Source: Cladorhizidae sp. MBARI D1340-BT2
Lineage: Eukaryota; Porifera; Demospongiae; Poecilosclerida; Cladorhizidae
NCBI GenBank assembly: GCA_028752905.1
Contig: JAQNBH010000014.1
Location: 3,068,993-3,132,992, forward strand
DNA: 64,000 nucleotides
Reading direction: 5' to 3'
The position numbers and the translations under genes are program-made. The notes under the pieces were generated by a model that saw only the letters and a program-made list of their open reading frames with translations, was not told the DNA's origin and ran no database searches. Positions 10,531-20,754 of this stretch are shown here, one piece after another. Every line of letters begins with the position of its first letter. Positions within the stretch are counted from its first letter, which is position 1.

Positions 10531-11205
10531 ATGACACATGCTCTCCTTTTTCCAAGCAGCTACAATATCATGAGAAATATATACAGTCTAGCCATAGTTC
10601 GGTATAGCATAATGCCATTGGTAGTCAGTCAAAATAGCTATCCTCAGACATTGTAAAAGCAAAAAAAAATATGGGGGGATCTTCCCCCCAGATCCCCCTT
10701 TTACGACTTATGAACATGTTAAGAAAATATTAACAAAAATTAGGGCACCAAGTGACCAACCATTTCCACCCCCCCCCCCCCCCCCCCCCCCTAGAGAACT
10801 AGAGAAAAATTGTGTATGAAACCTGTTGTCCATGATTTTGTAAGAAAATGCATGGAATGCAACATAATTCGATTTCACAAAAGCCCACCTCCATTATACG
10901 AGTGACAAGTGACTATATCTAATCTATATATGCTGATTGCCGTAGCATGCAACTTCAGCAAATATTTAAGATGGAATGTTGTACTAAAGATTTTAGAAAA
11001 AGTGCATGCCATCATAAGTAGCAGCTATATATACAGTTAGTACTGCAAAAATACCTGTGGGTAAAACACTTTCGTACTCCACGCGGAAGCCCAGGGTGCA
11101 CGTCCCCTTTCCGCACCATCCAGGCTCTCCGCCCCCCCTTATTTTTTCCATATCTCAAGTTCGCCCCCCCTTGGCAAAATTTCTGTATACAACCCTGGTC
11201 ATCAT

Positions 11206-12505
11206 TATCACTTTGTTCAAGGCAAGGCCTTTTGGCAATAATACTCTCCACAATTTCGTCATCTGGAATGTTGCTTTCACTGTAACAAGGTAACTCAGCT
11301 ATTGTATTCTTCCCCATTGTTAATCTCTGGTATATATGTCAAAACTAAACTCCTCATCATTTTCATCTACCACACTAGGTGATAAAGTAAAGAAGCCAGC
11401 TTTTTGATAATCGTAGCTTCCTTTACTGCCTGCCAACTTTTGACAACAAAACTCGCTGCTTGAAGGTTTGAAATCTTAGAGCTGACATCAATTGCAGTGG
11501 AGGATGGGTTGAGAATGTTTTCTTCTGTGTATGACAGGGTCATATACACAAGTTCTTTACAATGAAGAGTCTTCAAGTTCTTTATGATACCCTGATCCAT
11601 TGGTTGGATAAGTGAAGTGGTATTGGGTGGCAAAAACTCGAGTTGAATGTTCTTTAGTGTGCTCACATGAGAGTGTACAGTACAATTGTCAATAAGCAAA
11701 AGGATCTTCCGATTTACTGCAAGCCATTCCAAGATTTGAGAGGTCATCCAAGCCTTCTTGTTAGCACGATATGTGACAGGTAGATTATCCACATTAACAT
11801 TTTTTAAAACACCTTGGCCTAAGACTCTTACCTATGACAAGGAGTTTACATTTATCAGTTCCTGTCAGACTTGAACAGCAAAGAACCATGATCCTTTCCA
11901 TTGCTTTCTTAGAACCACTTAATTTTTCATGACAATAGCAAAGTGAACCATCAGGAGTGGTTTGGTAATAGAGCCCAGTTTCATCTGCATTATAGACATC
12001 ATTAGGTCTATATTCTTCCAGTAACCCTGGTCGAGTAGTGCTTGTCCACTCTTCAGCACTTTTAATGTCTGCACTTCGTTTCTCTCCATGTGCCCATTTG
12101 TACCTAATTTGATGTCGTGCCTTCCAGTGTGAAAGGCAGCCTTCAGTGGGAACAAAATTAGGATGTCCTAACTTTTTGGCTAAATCCTCTGCCTTCTCCT
12201 TAAGAATAGGCCCACTCGATTTCTGTCCCTTACTTGTCACAGTACCAATCCACTGATTAAGAGCAGTGTCTCTACCTCTGGTGCTTTACCTTTACGAAGG
12301 CGTTTCAACTTCTTTGCTGGCTTGTGACCATGACAGGAGACCTCACACCAATGTGACCTAAGTTCTTCTTCCTTGTTGATTAGTCTAGTAAGAATTCTTC
12401 TTGGGATTTTAAAAGCTCCCTCTGACTTGAATTGGGAGGTTGTTTTTTGACTATGTCCAACACTTCAGTCTTCACTTGTAGTGAAAGTTCCTGTCTCTTG
12501 GCCAT
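11206..12505 (-). pseudogene. pogo/Tigger transposase, main part (CENP-B HTH and DDE domain)
   Basis: Reading right to left, a start near 12505 (MAKRQELSLQVKTEVLD) leads into a helix-turn-helix DNA-binding region. A CENP-B-type second helical domain follows around 12050-12240 (KEKAEDLAKKLGHPNFV). The DDE nuclease then shows VYNADETGLYYQ near 11960-11990, LLLIDNCTVHS near 11680-11705 and LPPNTTSLIQPMDQGIIKNL near 11570-11630. At least two frameshifts break it: one in the N-terminus near 12410 and one around 11793. The acidic tail continues past the hAT insertion to 7565-7741. The DDE motifs themselves are preserved, but the protein cannot be made. Confidence 0.85.
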
Positions 12506-12580
12506 GAGCTAAGCAGCTTCTAGCAATTTTAATCTAAGCAGCTGGGTCATGTAGAGAATGTGTAAATGAATGTGTAAATG

Positions 12581-12726
12581 TGTGGCGACCATTTCCACAC
12601 GCTGAGACCAAACCTTTAACTTAGTAATTACCTATTGTACTTTGGACCTAGAGAGTTAGCACTATTGATTTTGTCTGTGTTGAAATAAATACTTTGCTCG
12701 CTATATACTATATAGCACTCGCTACA
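12581..12726 (+). repeat. 5' LTR of the CsRn1-like element
   Basis: 146 bp, begins TGTGGCGACC and ends CTCGCTACA, with an AATAAA signal near 12683. It differs from the 3' copy by several substitutions and indels, including a block near GCGAGGAGTAACG that is present only in the 3' copy, so the insertion is not recent. Confidence 0.92.
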
Positions 12727-12727
12727 G

Positions 12728-12744
12728 CGGTGACCCCGACGTGA
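12728..12744 (+). promoter_or_regulatory. Primer-binding site, tRNA-Trp type
   Basis: CGGTGACCCCGACGTGA lies one base after the LTR. It matches the complement of the 3' end of metazoan tRNA-Trp (including its CCA) except at the first base. Confidence 0.75.
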
Positions 12745-12773
12745 GCGAGACGTATTTCACTCAACAAGTTCAA

Positions 12774-12872
12774 AATGTCTGTTGCGGAAGACGGCATCAG
12801 TGCAGTTTCGCTCAAATTGCCATGCCAACCTTCTGGCCAGTTGTTTGGTTTACGCAAGCGGAGGCCCAATTT
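12774..12872 (+). pseudogene. gag N-terminal piece of the CsRn1-like element
   Basis: A start at 12774 gives a short basic/hydrophobic stretch, and a neighbouring frame carries FWPVVWFTQAEAQF, a hallmark of the gag N-terminus in this clade (DUF7041). It is cut after 12872 and resumes at 16281 with HIRHVTDDSSKYYYVV. Confidence 0.75.
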
Positions 12873-12969
12873 CTCTCCACAAGGGTGCCTTTTGGGATGC
12901 TCTGGCACTCAGATATGGCTGGCCACCCCTCAACACTCCAGCTCATTGTGCCTGTGGCACCCCCTTCAC

Positions 12970-15479
12970 CAGTGTTGCCAGGTTTCTGTTGGCACTATAT
13001 ACCAAACTGCCTAAAAAATTGTACCAAACGCAGGAGAAATATACCAATTTTGCCCCATGTATATACCAAATATATACCAATTCACATTTATCGATCAAGA
13101 TGAACTTTCTTATCTCATGCAGAAGCAACATAAGCAATGCATTAACTTGGTGGCTACATGTATGTGTGAATGTGATGGGAGTTATGTGAATAATTGTCTC
13201 TCACTTATTCAAAATCTTCAAACGGGAGGTCATCAGCTTGGTCATTGCTGTCACAGTACATCTCTGCAGTGTTAAACTTCTGCAACATATTCTCAGTAAC
13301 AACAAAGTCTTTGCAGCACATTTTATGCATGATTAGGTGTGTACGAATCCGAACCAGAGCATCCAACATTTTTAAACTTAGCTTGTTTCTGTACTTGGTC
13401 TTGATGCAAGTTACATGAGAAAACATTCTTTCAACAATAGCATTGCTAACAGGGGAGCATAGGCAAGTCAAAGCATACATCGCAAGTTCCTTGTAAGCAT
13501 ATTCATCAAGACCATTTTTGTACCTCAGAATTCCAGCCCAAAATTTGACACTATCAGTTGGCAATGTTCCTTCAAAGACTGGTTCTTCTCTCCATATCTG
13601 CAGAACTACTTTTCGATATTGAGATTCAATTTGGTCAACATTTGCTGTCAGCAAATGTTGAAGCGGAAGTTGAGACAATGGAATCCTTGCTGTTTGTGAG
13701 AGAACTACACTGGGAGACAAATAACTGAGTCCTCGGAAAATGGCAGTGCTTGCTGGAAGCCTTTGTTCAAGCTGAGTTAGCAAATCCTTGAGGAAATCTT
13801 GACATCGTAGCTTCATATTTGACACTGCAACTTCAAAGTCTTGTCTCTCTTTATTTTCTCTCACACAGCGTAGCAATTCACTGTGCAAGGATGCTCCAAA
13901 ATCCACCAAGGATAGAGCCAACTCATTTCCACGAATGTCGTAAAGTCTCTTCTTCAGTGACCGATGGTGCAAGTCAAGTTCCTTAACCATCTTCTCGGGA
14001 TCTGCATTAGTTGACTGAAATAAAGCATTGACTTTCTCAAACTCCTGCACCACTGGCACCAAGAATACGAAGAAGAGAAAGTTGACATCATCTCGCAACA
14101 TGTCCAAGATCTGCCTTCCTTTGTATCTGACTTCTTGTGTTCCTGACTGTGATGCACTCAAGAAGTAAACCTTCAACTCTTCCCAGTTAGCAAGAATGTT
14201 AGCAAGCACTCTACCTCTCACCAACCATCGGGTGGCTGACATCCTTTGAAAGGGTAACCCAGTTTGACGCCTTTGCTCATCCTGACTGTTCAGTTCTTGG
14301 AAGAGTCTCTTGTACTCTTCGCGGCGTAAGGTGCTCTTAGAAAACCAGGTTGGTATTTCTGCCAGGAGATAGCCAAGATGAGATGGCAACTTCTCGAAAC
14401 TCTTCTGGACACATAAGGCCAGTGAATGACATATGCATCGGAATTGAACACAGTGTGGCGACTCTGCATGGATTCTTGACCAGACAGAGTTTTTTTCCCC
14501 AATCATATTGGCTGCTCCATCACTTCCAAAGCCAATGCACTTTGTCAGAGATAATCCAATCCCTGTCAGACAGTTTTTTAGTGCCTGAAACAAGACTTCT
14601 CCAGTGGCCTCGACAACTGAAATCAGGCCCACAAAGGCCGTTTCTATCTCTTCAGTTGTGCTAGAAAAGTACCTGATGCAAATGCACATGTTTTTAGCAA
14701 TTGAAATGTCGGTTGCTTCATCTATTAAGACAGAAAAGTTCTTGCCTTGCACGTCCTGTATCAAGCGCTCTTTGAGGGCAGGTGCTATCACATTTAAGAT
14801 TAGCTTTGAACATTTGGTCCGATGAAGCTTAATATTTTCCATGACATTTCCTTTGGCATTTTTCTTGATCAATTCACTGAGATGGTCAATAATGTTAATG
14901 GAGCAATGACAACAAACTGCAGCTGCAAGTTCCAATTCAATCCGCTTCAGATCTGTAGAGGCCTTAGTTGCCTTTGATGTATATAATGCCATTTTTGAGG
15001 TTGATCCAGCTGCCTGAACTCGGTTCCTGTGCTCCTGGGTGGCTGCATGTTGGGCAAGAGCTGCTTTCCTTGGACTGACAAGTTTGTGACACATCTTGCA
15101 GTATGCATTGTCAGAGCCATCTGAAGCTTTGGACACCCAAGGAAAGTCCCTTTCCCAAACAGTCAGGTACTTTCTTGAACCTTCGTAGTAGGTTTTCCAC
15201 TTGGATTTGGAGCTCATCGTTTCTTCTTAGGGAACCACAAAGTTAGATTCACTGTTCTGCTTGAAGTTGTCTCGAGTGCCAGACACTTCGACTTCACCTC
15301 ATGAGGTAAAGGGTCTCGCAGAGCGAGAATTATAGGTATGCTTGTGAGGCAAGTTGAAAAATACCAAATATATACCAAATGCCTAAAATATACCAAGCCC
15401 CAAAAATATATACCAAGCCCTTCTGAAATATACCAAATTGACCCAATTTGGTATATAAATATACCAACTGGCAACACTG
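12970..15479 (-). mobile_element. Complete hAT transposon with BED-finger transposase
   Basis: A perfect 8-bp duplication CCCTTCAC (12962-12969 and 15480-15487) flanks ends that read CAGTGTTGCCAG at both termini (inverted at the right). Both subterminal regions hold many copies of ATATACCAA (13000-13085 and 15360-15475). The only gene is an uninterrupted transposase on the minus strand. Confidence 0.93.
13205..15217 (-). CDS. hAT-family transposase with BED-type finger, intact
   Basis: A 670-residue transposase. A BED-like zinc finger occupies about residues 20-65 (WERDFPWV, YCKMCHKLV, then a His pair in AQHAATQEH). The core has the acidic residues of hAT enzymes: Asp in FSVLIDEATDISIAKN near 165, Asp in CIGFGSDGAANMIGE near 230, and Glu in NAIVERMFSHV near 590. 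A CxCH-type pair (FRCICHSLAL) and an SATRW motif (QRMSATRWLV near 330) are also present, as in other members. The dimerisation tail TKYRNKLSLKMLDALVRIR closes the domain, followed by an acidic C-terminus. No stops or frameshifts are seen. The gene is oriented opposite to the retroelements around it. Confidence 0.9.
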   Translation of the reverse strand: MSSKSKWKTYYEGSRKYLTVWERDFPWVSKASDGSDNAYCKMCHKLVSPRKAALAQHAATQEHRNRVQAAGSTSKMALYTSKATKASTDLKRIELELAAAVCCHCSINIIDHLSELIKKNAKGNVMENIKLHRTKCSKLILNVIAPALKERLIQDVQGKNFSVLIDEATDISIAKNMCICIRYFSSTTEEIETAFVGLISVVEATGEVLFQALKNCLTGIGLSLTKCIGFGSDGAANMIGEKNSVWSRIHAESPHCVQFRCICHSLALCVQKSFEKLPSHLGYLLAEIPTWFSKSTLRREEYKRLFQELNSQDEQRRQTGLPFQRMSATRWLVRGRVLANILANWEELKVYFLSASQSGTQEVRYKGRQILDMLRDDVNFLFFVFLVPVVQEFEKVNALFQSTNADPEKMVKELDLHHRSLKKRLYDIRGNELALSLVDFGASLHSELLRCVRENKERQDFEVAVSNMKLRCQDFLKDLLTQLEQRLPASTAIFRGLSYLSPSVVLSQTARIPLSQLPLQHLLTANVDQIESQYRKVVLQIWREEPVFEGTLPTDSVKFWAGILRYKNGLDEYAYKELAMYALTCLCSPVSNAIVERMFSHVTCIKTKYRNKLSLKMLDALVRIRTHLIMHKMCCKDFVVTENMLQKFNTAEMYCDSNDQADDLPFEDFE

Positions 15480-15623
15480 CCCTTCACAGTGGCAGCGCAT
15501 GCTCTATCCTGCCCCAAGGGAGGTTTCCCCACCCTGCGGCACTGTGGCACCCCCTTCACAGTGGCAGCGCATGCTCTATCCTGCCCCAAGGGAGGTTTCC
15601 CCACCCTGCGGCACAATGAAGTG
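15480..15623 (+). repeat. 72-bp tandem duplication, two copies
   Basis: The segment starting CCCTTCACAGTGGCAGCGCA is present at 15480 and again at 15552. The period of 72 is a multiple of three, so 24 residues of the retroelement protein are repeated in frame. Confidence 0.92.
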
Positions 15624-16280
15624 CGGGACCTTACTGCTAACTTGATGGCAGAGGTTTGTCATGATGTTTGTACTGAGCCCCACCTACAGCCGGTCACTGG
15701 CGAGACTCTTTCTGGTGCATCTGCCATCACTGTAGATGGAGCTAGACTAGATGTCGCAGCAAATGGATTTTGGGGAGGACGGCACGAAAGAGCTTTTTTT
15801 GATGTTCGAGTGTTTAATCCTCATGCCTCATCAAATAATCAAAGAATCTCCAGCTGCTACCGTAAACATGAGAACATCAAGAAACGAGCCTATGACCAAC
15901 GCATCCGAGAGATAGAGCATGGTACTTTCACTCCTTTAGTCTTATCCCTCACTGGGGGAATGGGTGCTGCTGCCACAGTTTGTTACAAGAGGCTTGCCTC
16001 TATGATCGCCCAGAAGAGGGATCAATCATACAGCAGAACCATGTCCTGGCTGAGATGCTCACTCTCATTTGCCCTCCTTCGCTCTTCCATCCAGTGCATA
16101 CGAGGCGCACGCTCAGCAGGTGGATGGGCTACCAGGCAACTGTCGCCGCCAGTGGACCTGGTGATTTCTGAGGCACAATTTACTGACTAGTCTAATTTTT
16201 TGGTTTTGATTACTTTGGTTATCTCATCAGTTATCTTATCATGATATATTGTTCGTTATCTTTAAAAAAATTAAAAAAAT

Positions 16281-17140
16281 CACATCCGCCATGTCACGGA
16301 TGATAGCTCGAAGTATTACTACGTAGTTACGTCGCTGGACCAGACTACAGCCGGCCGCCTGCTTGATACACTGGCAGCTGCCAACAAATATGAGGGGCTC
16401 AAAAAACGTCTGCTAGACACATTTGGCCTCGGTCGCAGAGACAGGGCAGCCAAACTCCTCCATATGCAAGGCCTGGGAGACAAGAACCATTCATGCTCAT
16501 GGATGAAATGCTTTCCCTGCTGAATGGCCACACACCCTGCCTCCTATTCGAACAAATCTACCTTGAGCAGATGCCAGAGGACATTCGCCTCCAGCTGGCC
16601 AACGAAGACTTCAGGGACCCACGGGCACTCGCCCTGAGGGCAGATGCGCTGTGGCAAGTGAAGGCGCAGAGCCTTTCCGGCATCAACAAAATTTCCTCAA
16701 CGCCTAAGGCCAGACAAAATTCCTCTGCCACAGGCACACCAACAAAGGGCTGGTGTTTCTACCACCCCAAATTCGGAAATGAGGCCAGAAAGTGAAAATC
16801 TCCCTGCACATTTCCGGGAAACGACCAGGCCGGTCGCCAATAGCAGCTGTGGCAGCCGGCCAAGCAGACACACCGCTGCTTTTTCTCTGGGACCGTATGT
16901 CTGGACGCTGTTTCCTGGTAGACACCGGGGCACGAGTCAGCGTGTTCCCAGCCTCGGGCCTGGACACTCGTTCAAGCCACTACAGCACCAATCTGCTATG
17001 CTACGAGCAGCTAATGGCATGACCATCAAATCCTTTGGCACCCGCATAATACCACTCTGCATCAATGGCAGACAATTCCAGTGGGAGTTCATCATCGCGG
17101 AGGTAACCCAGCCACTACTCGGGGCTGACTTCCTCTGAGC
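16281..17140 (+). pseudogene. gag (C-terminal part) and protease of the CsRn1-like element
   Basis: Gag resumes with HIRHVTDDSSKYYYVV and continues through NKYEGLKKRLLDTFGL and LFEQIYLEQMPEDIRLQLA, matching the DUF7041 gag type by recollection. A degenerate CHCC-like segment (GWCFYHPKFGNEARK) precedes the retropepsin with FLVDTGARVSVFP at about 16915-16950. At least two frameshifts are present, and the protease frame ends with a TGA at 17137-17139. Confidence 0.8.
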
Positions 17141-17244
17141 AAACAACCTTGCAGCAGATCTGAAAGGTCAGAGGTTGGTTGACTTAACCACCTATTCCTC
17201 ACTCCCCCTGGAGCGCATCAACGGCCAAGCCCCATACATCTGCA

Positions 17245-18800
17245 ATGTCTCAGTTGCTGGACCGTAATGCCTATCTTCTCACCGAGTTCTCCGAAATTCT
17301 AGAGCCAAAGTTCGCTGAACCTCGCACACGTCATGGGGTAGAACACTTCATCCAGACTGAAGGCCCCCCCATTCACAGCCATGCCCGTCGCTTACCACCG
17401 GACAAGCTTGCAATAGCGAAGGAAGAGTTTTGCAACATGGAGGCCATGGGCATCATCCGCAGATCCGACAGCCAGTGGGCATCTCCACTGCACATGACTC
17501 CTAAGCCATCCGGAGGATGGAGACCCTGTGGCGACTACCGCAGACTAAATGAAGCAACAGTTCCGGACCGATACCCCGTCCCCCACATCCAGGACTTTGC
17601 GGTCAACCTGGCAGGAGCAAGACTTTTCTCCAAAATTGATCTGGTCCGGGGCTACCACCAGATCCCCATCCATGCTGATGACATTGCCAAGACTGCCATC
17701 ATTACACCTTTCAGACTTTTCGAATTCCTACGCATGTCATTCGGACTTAAGAATTCAGCTCAAGCCTTCCAACGACTCATGGACACTGTCTGCAGAGACC
17801 TGGATGGCATCTTCGTCTACCTTGATGATATTCTTGTCTTCAGCCGGTCAACTGCAGAACACAGAAGTCACCTACGCCAGCTTTTTCAATGACTCCAAGT
17901 GCATGACCTCGTCGTCAACTTGGGCAAGTGCCAATTCGGCCTCACTGAGATAGACTTCCTGGGCCCCAGGGTTGACAAACACGGCGTTTCTCCTCTCCTT
18001 GACAAAGTCCAAGTCATTTGCAAGTTTCCCAAGCCAACCACAGTCAAAGGCTTGCAGGAATTGTTAGGCATGGTCACCTTCTATCATCGTTTTGTACCAG
18101 CTGCAGCAACCATCATGCAACCTTTGTATGGTGCCATTGCGGGTAAAGCCAAAGACGTCACCTGGACCCCAGACATGGCTTTGGCATTTGAGAAAACGAA
18201 AGAAGCACTGGCAGCTGCCACCATGCTAGTACACCCACAGGCAGACTCACCAACATCCATCACTGTGGACGCCTCTGACCTCACAGTGGGTGGAGTCTTT
18301 GAACAGCTGGTAGCAGGATCATGGAAGCCGCTGGCCTTTTTCAGCCACCAGTTGCGCCCACCAGAATGCGAGTACAGTGCCTTTGACCGTGAGCTCTTGG
18401 GTCTACACCTCACAATTCGCCACTTCCGCTACTTCCTCGATGGCCGACCATTCGTGGCCTACACAGAACACAAACCACTTACTTTCTGCTTTGCCAAAGT
18501 TTCGGAACCATGGTCCCTGAGACAGCAAAGGCACCTGGCCCGCATCTCAGAATTTACTACGGATGTCCGCCAGATTGCCGGCAAGAACAACCAGGTGGCA
18601 GACGCCCTCTCCCATACAGTCATTAGCTCCATCACGGCACAGCTCGGGATTGATTACTTCCAGATGGCAGCAGCTCAAAAGGCCGACCCCAAGATGGCAG
18701 CCTACTGCACGGCCATCACCGGTATGACTCTTGAAGACGTACCTTTTGGCCCCTCCGATACCAAACTCCTGTGTGACACGTCCACGGGACAGCCCTGACC
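17245..18800 (+). pseudogene. Reverse transcriptase and RNase H of the CsRn1-like element
   Basis: One frame runs from 17245 to 18800 and is broken only by a TGA at 17890-17892, where CGA would be expected from context (a CpG-type change). RT motifs include [41 protein letters not shown] and [12 protein letters not shown], which contains the YLDD catalytic box near 17820-17832. RNase H follows with ITVDASDLTVGGV, FDRELLGLHLTIRHFRYFL and YTEHKPL. The last segment is cut by a TGA at 18796. Confidence 0.88.
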
Positions 18801-20008
18801 GATCGTCCCAGCAAGCTGGCGCCGACGGGTCTTCGAAACCGTACATAACCTGTCACATCCATCAATCCGAGCCACATGCACACTTATCACAAGCAAGTTT
18901 GTCTGACACGGCATAAGCAAACAAGTGGGGTTGTGGACCCGCACATCCAGATGGCAAAGGTACAGCGCCACACTAAGGCTCCCCTCTCAACCTTCAAGGT
19001 GCCCCATCGCCGTTTCGACCACATACATGTGGACCTGGTTGGGCCACTACCACCATCCAGGGCATACTTACCTGTTCACCATCGTGGATCGCTTCACCCG
19101 ATGGCCAGAAGCCACCCCCTTGGCAGACATGACCACTTCTATGTGTGCACGTGCTTTCATCAGCCATTGGATCACCCGGTTCGGCATTCTCCTTGAGTTA
19201 ACATCCGACCGTGGATCCCAGTTTACATCTGAACTCTGGTCAGCCATTGCCAGACTCTTAGGGGTACAAATCAACCGGACCACAGCGTACCATCCGCAAA
19301 CCAATGGATTAGTAGAACGCTTCCACAGGCACCTGAAATCCGCTCTCAGGGCCCGCCTCACAGGCCCCAACTGGATCGACGAACTGCCATGGGTGCTGTT
19401 GGGCATCCGGACAGCCCCCAAAGAAGACTTGGCCAGCTCTTCTGCTGAGTTGGTCTGTGGAACTACCCTAACAGTGCCGGGCGACTTCTTTTCCTCTTCC
19501 ACAGCAGCCCAAGGACCAAATCAACTCCTGACTGCACTCCGGGCCAGGGTCCAGAACCTCGCGCCAATCCTCACTTCTCGGCATGGCCTTCCCCATTCCT
19601 CAGTTCCCTCAGAATTGACTGACAGCCCTTTCATCTTCATCCGTCGAGATGCCTACCACTCGCCCTTGCAGAGGCCTTACGAGGGCCCTTTCAAGGTACT
19701 GAGTGCAGGTCCCAAATATTTCACAGTTGACAGGGGTGGTCGGCCAGAGTTGATCACCATCGATCGACTCAAACCAGCACATGTGGATTTGGAACCACCA
19801 GTCCGGGTTCCTTCCCCACATCGCCATGGGCGTCCACCTTGCCACCAAGCAGCACTGGTCCCAGCCAAGCCACAGCCCTCCTTTCCACCGCAACCTCCAG
19901 CCACCACCCACCAACAGTCGTCTCAGACGAGCAGTCCGACCTCCTGCCCGTTACTGCTGATCTTCTGTACTCAAGGTTCTGGGGGGGAGGGGGTGGGGGG
20001 GGGGAGGG
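18800..20008 (+). pseudogene. Integrase of the CsRn1-like element
   Basis: The zinc-binding N-terminus is damaged (SHPSIRATCTLITSKFV near 18850-18900). The DDE core is readable with HIHVDLVGPLPPS (frame change near 19065), LTSDRGSQFTSELW near 19200-19240 and TTAYHPQTNGLVERFHRHLK with the catalytic Glu near 19318. The C-terminus (PYEGPFKVLSAGPKYF) is a chromodomain-less GPY/F-like module. It runs into the G-rich polypurine tract just before the 3' LTR. Confidence 0.85.
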
Positions 20009-20011
20009 TCA

Positions 20012-20170
20012 TGTGGTGACCATTTCCACACGCTGAGACCAAACCTTTAACTTAGTAATCAGCGAGGAGTAACGATCCTTACATATTGTACTTTGGACCT
20101 AGAGAGTTGGAACTATTGATTTGTCTGTGTTGAAATAAATACCTTTACTCGCTATATAGCACTCGCTACA
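20012..20170 (+). repeat. 3' LTR of the CsRn1-like element
   Basis: 159 bp, TGTGGTGACC...CGCTACA, collinear with 12581-12726 but longer by a short insertion. Confidence 0.92.
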
Positions 20171-20754
20171 AATGCATCATTAGCCAGGTGTAGAGGTCAT
20201 GTAGAGAGTGTGTAAATAAATGTGTAAATGAATACAAGTAACAACCATCAAAAGTTGCCCAAGTATCAGGAATTCTTGACCCATTTAGCCAGGTTTTTTT
20301 GTGTATGTATACTAATGTTCTGTCCTGGGGTCCAAAATGGCTCAATTATCAGGAATGTTCATTTATCCAGTGGTCTATTTAAGTACATCAATATATTATT
20401 TAATGGAATTCAATGAAATTGATATCATTGAATAGAGCAGAAAATGGGCTTCATTTAGAGGTCGCTTTGGCTAGAATTGACAGTGTTCAACAGCAGTTTT
20501 AATGGATGGGTTTAGTCCCTGTGCATCAAGCTCTATGTTTTTGCCCAGTACATACTTCACTCTAACATCAGAAGATCCTGAATCGGTTTTGAATGAACCT
20601 TCTTGTGACACTGAGAGCAGTTTTGAGGATATTACTGAAGAAAAGAGAGTGGCAAACTTTATTTCAGAAGGGTGAGGATGCAAGTATGGACCTAATTCTA
20701 TTCATTGCTCAGACTTTTTGACCAAAGAGATGTTATAATCAAAAGTAGGCAAGC

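Larger units (their letters stand above)
7750..11197 (-). mobile_element. Complete hAT transposon (ZNF862/KIAA0543-like transposase)
   Basis: Flanked by a perfect 8-bp duplication GTCATCAT at 7742-7749 and 11198-11205. Ends read CAGGGGTGTATTTAG and, inverted at the right, CAGGGTTGTATACAG. It contains one uninterrupted transposase gene on the minus strand, a triplicated block upstream of it, and C-rich tracts near both ends, including 23 C at 10769-10791. It lies inside the pogo/Tigger transposase. Confidence 0.92.
12873..16190 (+). pseudogene. C-terminal part of a retroelement polyprotein (zinc-knuckle region and following domain)
   Basis: On both sides of the hAT insertion the frame joins at the duplicated target. 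The protein shows FWDALALRYGW, then a Cys/His cluster (CACGTPFT, HALSCPKGGF, LRHNEVRDL), then GARLDVAANGFWGGRHERAF and FFDVRVFNPHA, then a Lys/Arg-rich helical region, stopping at 16190. I recognise this block from reverse-transcriptase-type polyproteins that are common in sponge and cnidarian genomes, but cannot place it in a named clade. The Asp-containing segment after the Cys/His cluster could be a nuclease fold, which is inference only. A 72-bp in-frame tandem duplication affects the Cys/His cluster (15480-15623). Confidence 0.65.
12873..16280 (+). mobile_element. 5'-truncated retroelement fragment inserted into gag
   Basis: Foreign sequence between the two gag pieces. It ends in an A-rich tail (TTTAAAAAAATTAAAAAAAT, 16261-16280). 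It carries the C-terminal part of a retroelement protein and is itself interrupted by a hAT at 12970-15479. I see no convincing target duplication. Class is uncertain. Confidence 0.7.
12581..20170 (+). mobile_element. Ty3/gypsy LTR retrotransposon, CsRn1-like, decayed and interrupted
   Basis: Bounded by LTRs at 12581-12726 and 20012-20170, both TG...CA, with a 4-bp target duplication AATG (12577-12580 and 20171-20174). The primer site is complementary to tRNA-Trp, as is known for the CsRn1/Kabuki clade. A G-rich polypurine tract precedes the 3' LTR (19980-20008). The order is gag, protease, RT, RNase H, integrase. Gag is interrupted by 12873-16280. The element lies in the 5' untranslated part of the pogo relic. 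Confidence 0.9.
7545..20425 (-). mobile_element. pogo/Tigger-type DNA transposon relic, split by two later insertions
   Basis: Pieces at about 7560-7741, 11206-12580 and 20171-20425 together form one minus-strand element carrying a CENP-B-type transposase. It is interrupted by a hAT at 7750-11197 and by an LTR retrotransposon at 12581-20170, each bounded by a target duplication. The outer boundaries are approximate: I could not prove inverted ends or a TA duplication. A 14-base direct repeat (TTCAATGAAATTGA) lies near both outer ends, at 7560-7573 and 20409-20422. Confidence 0.75.
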
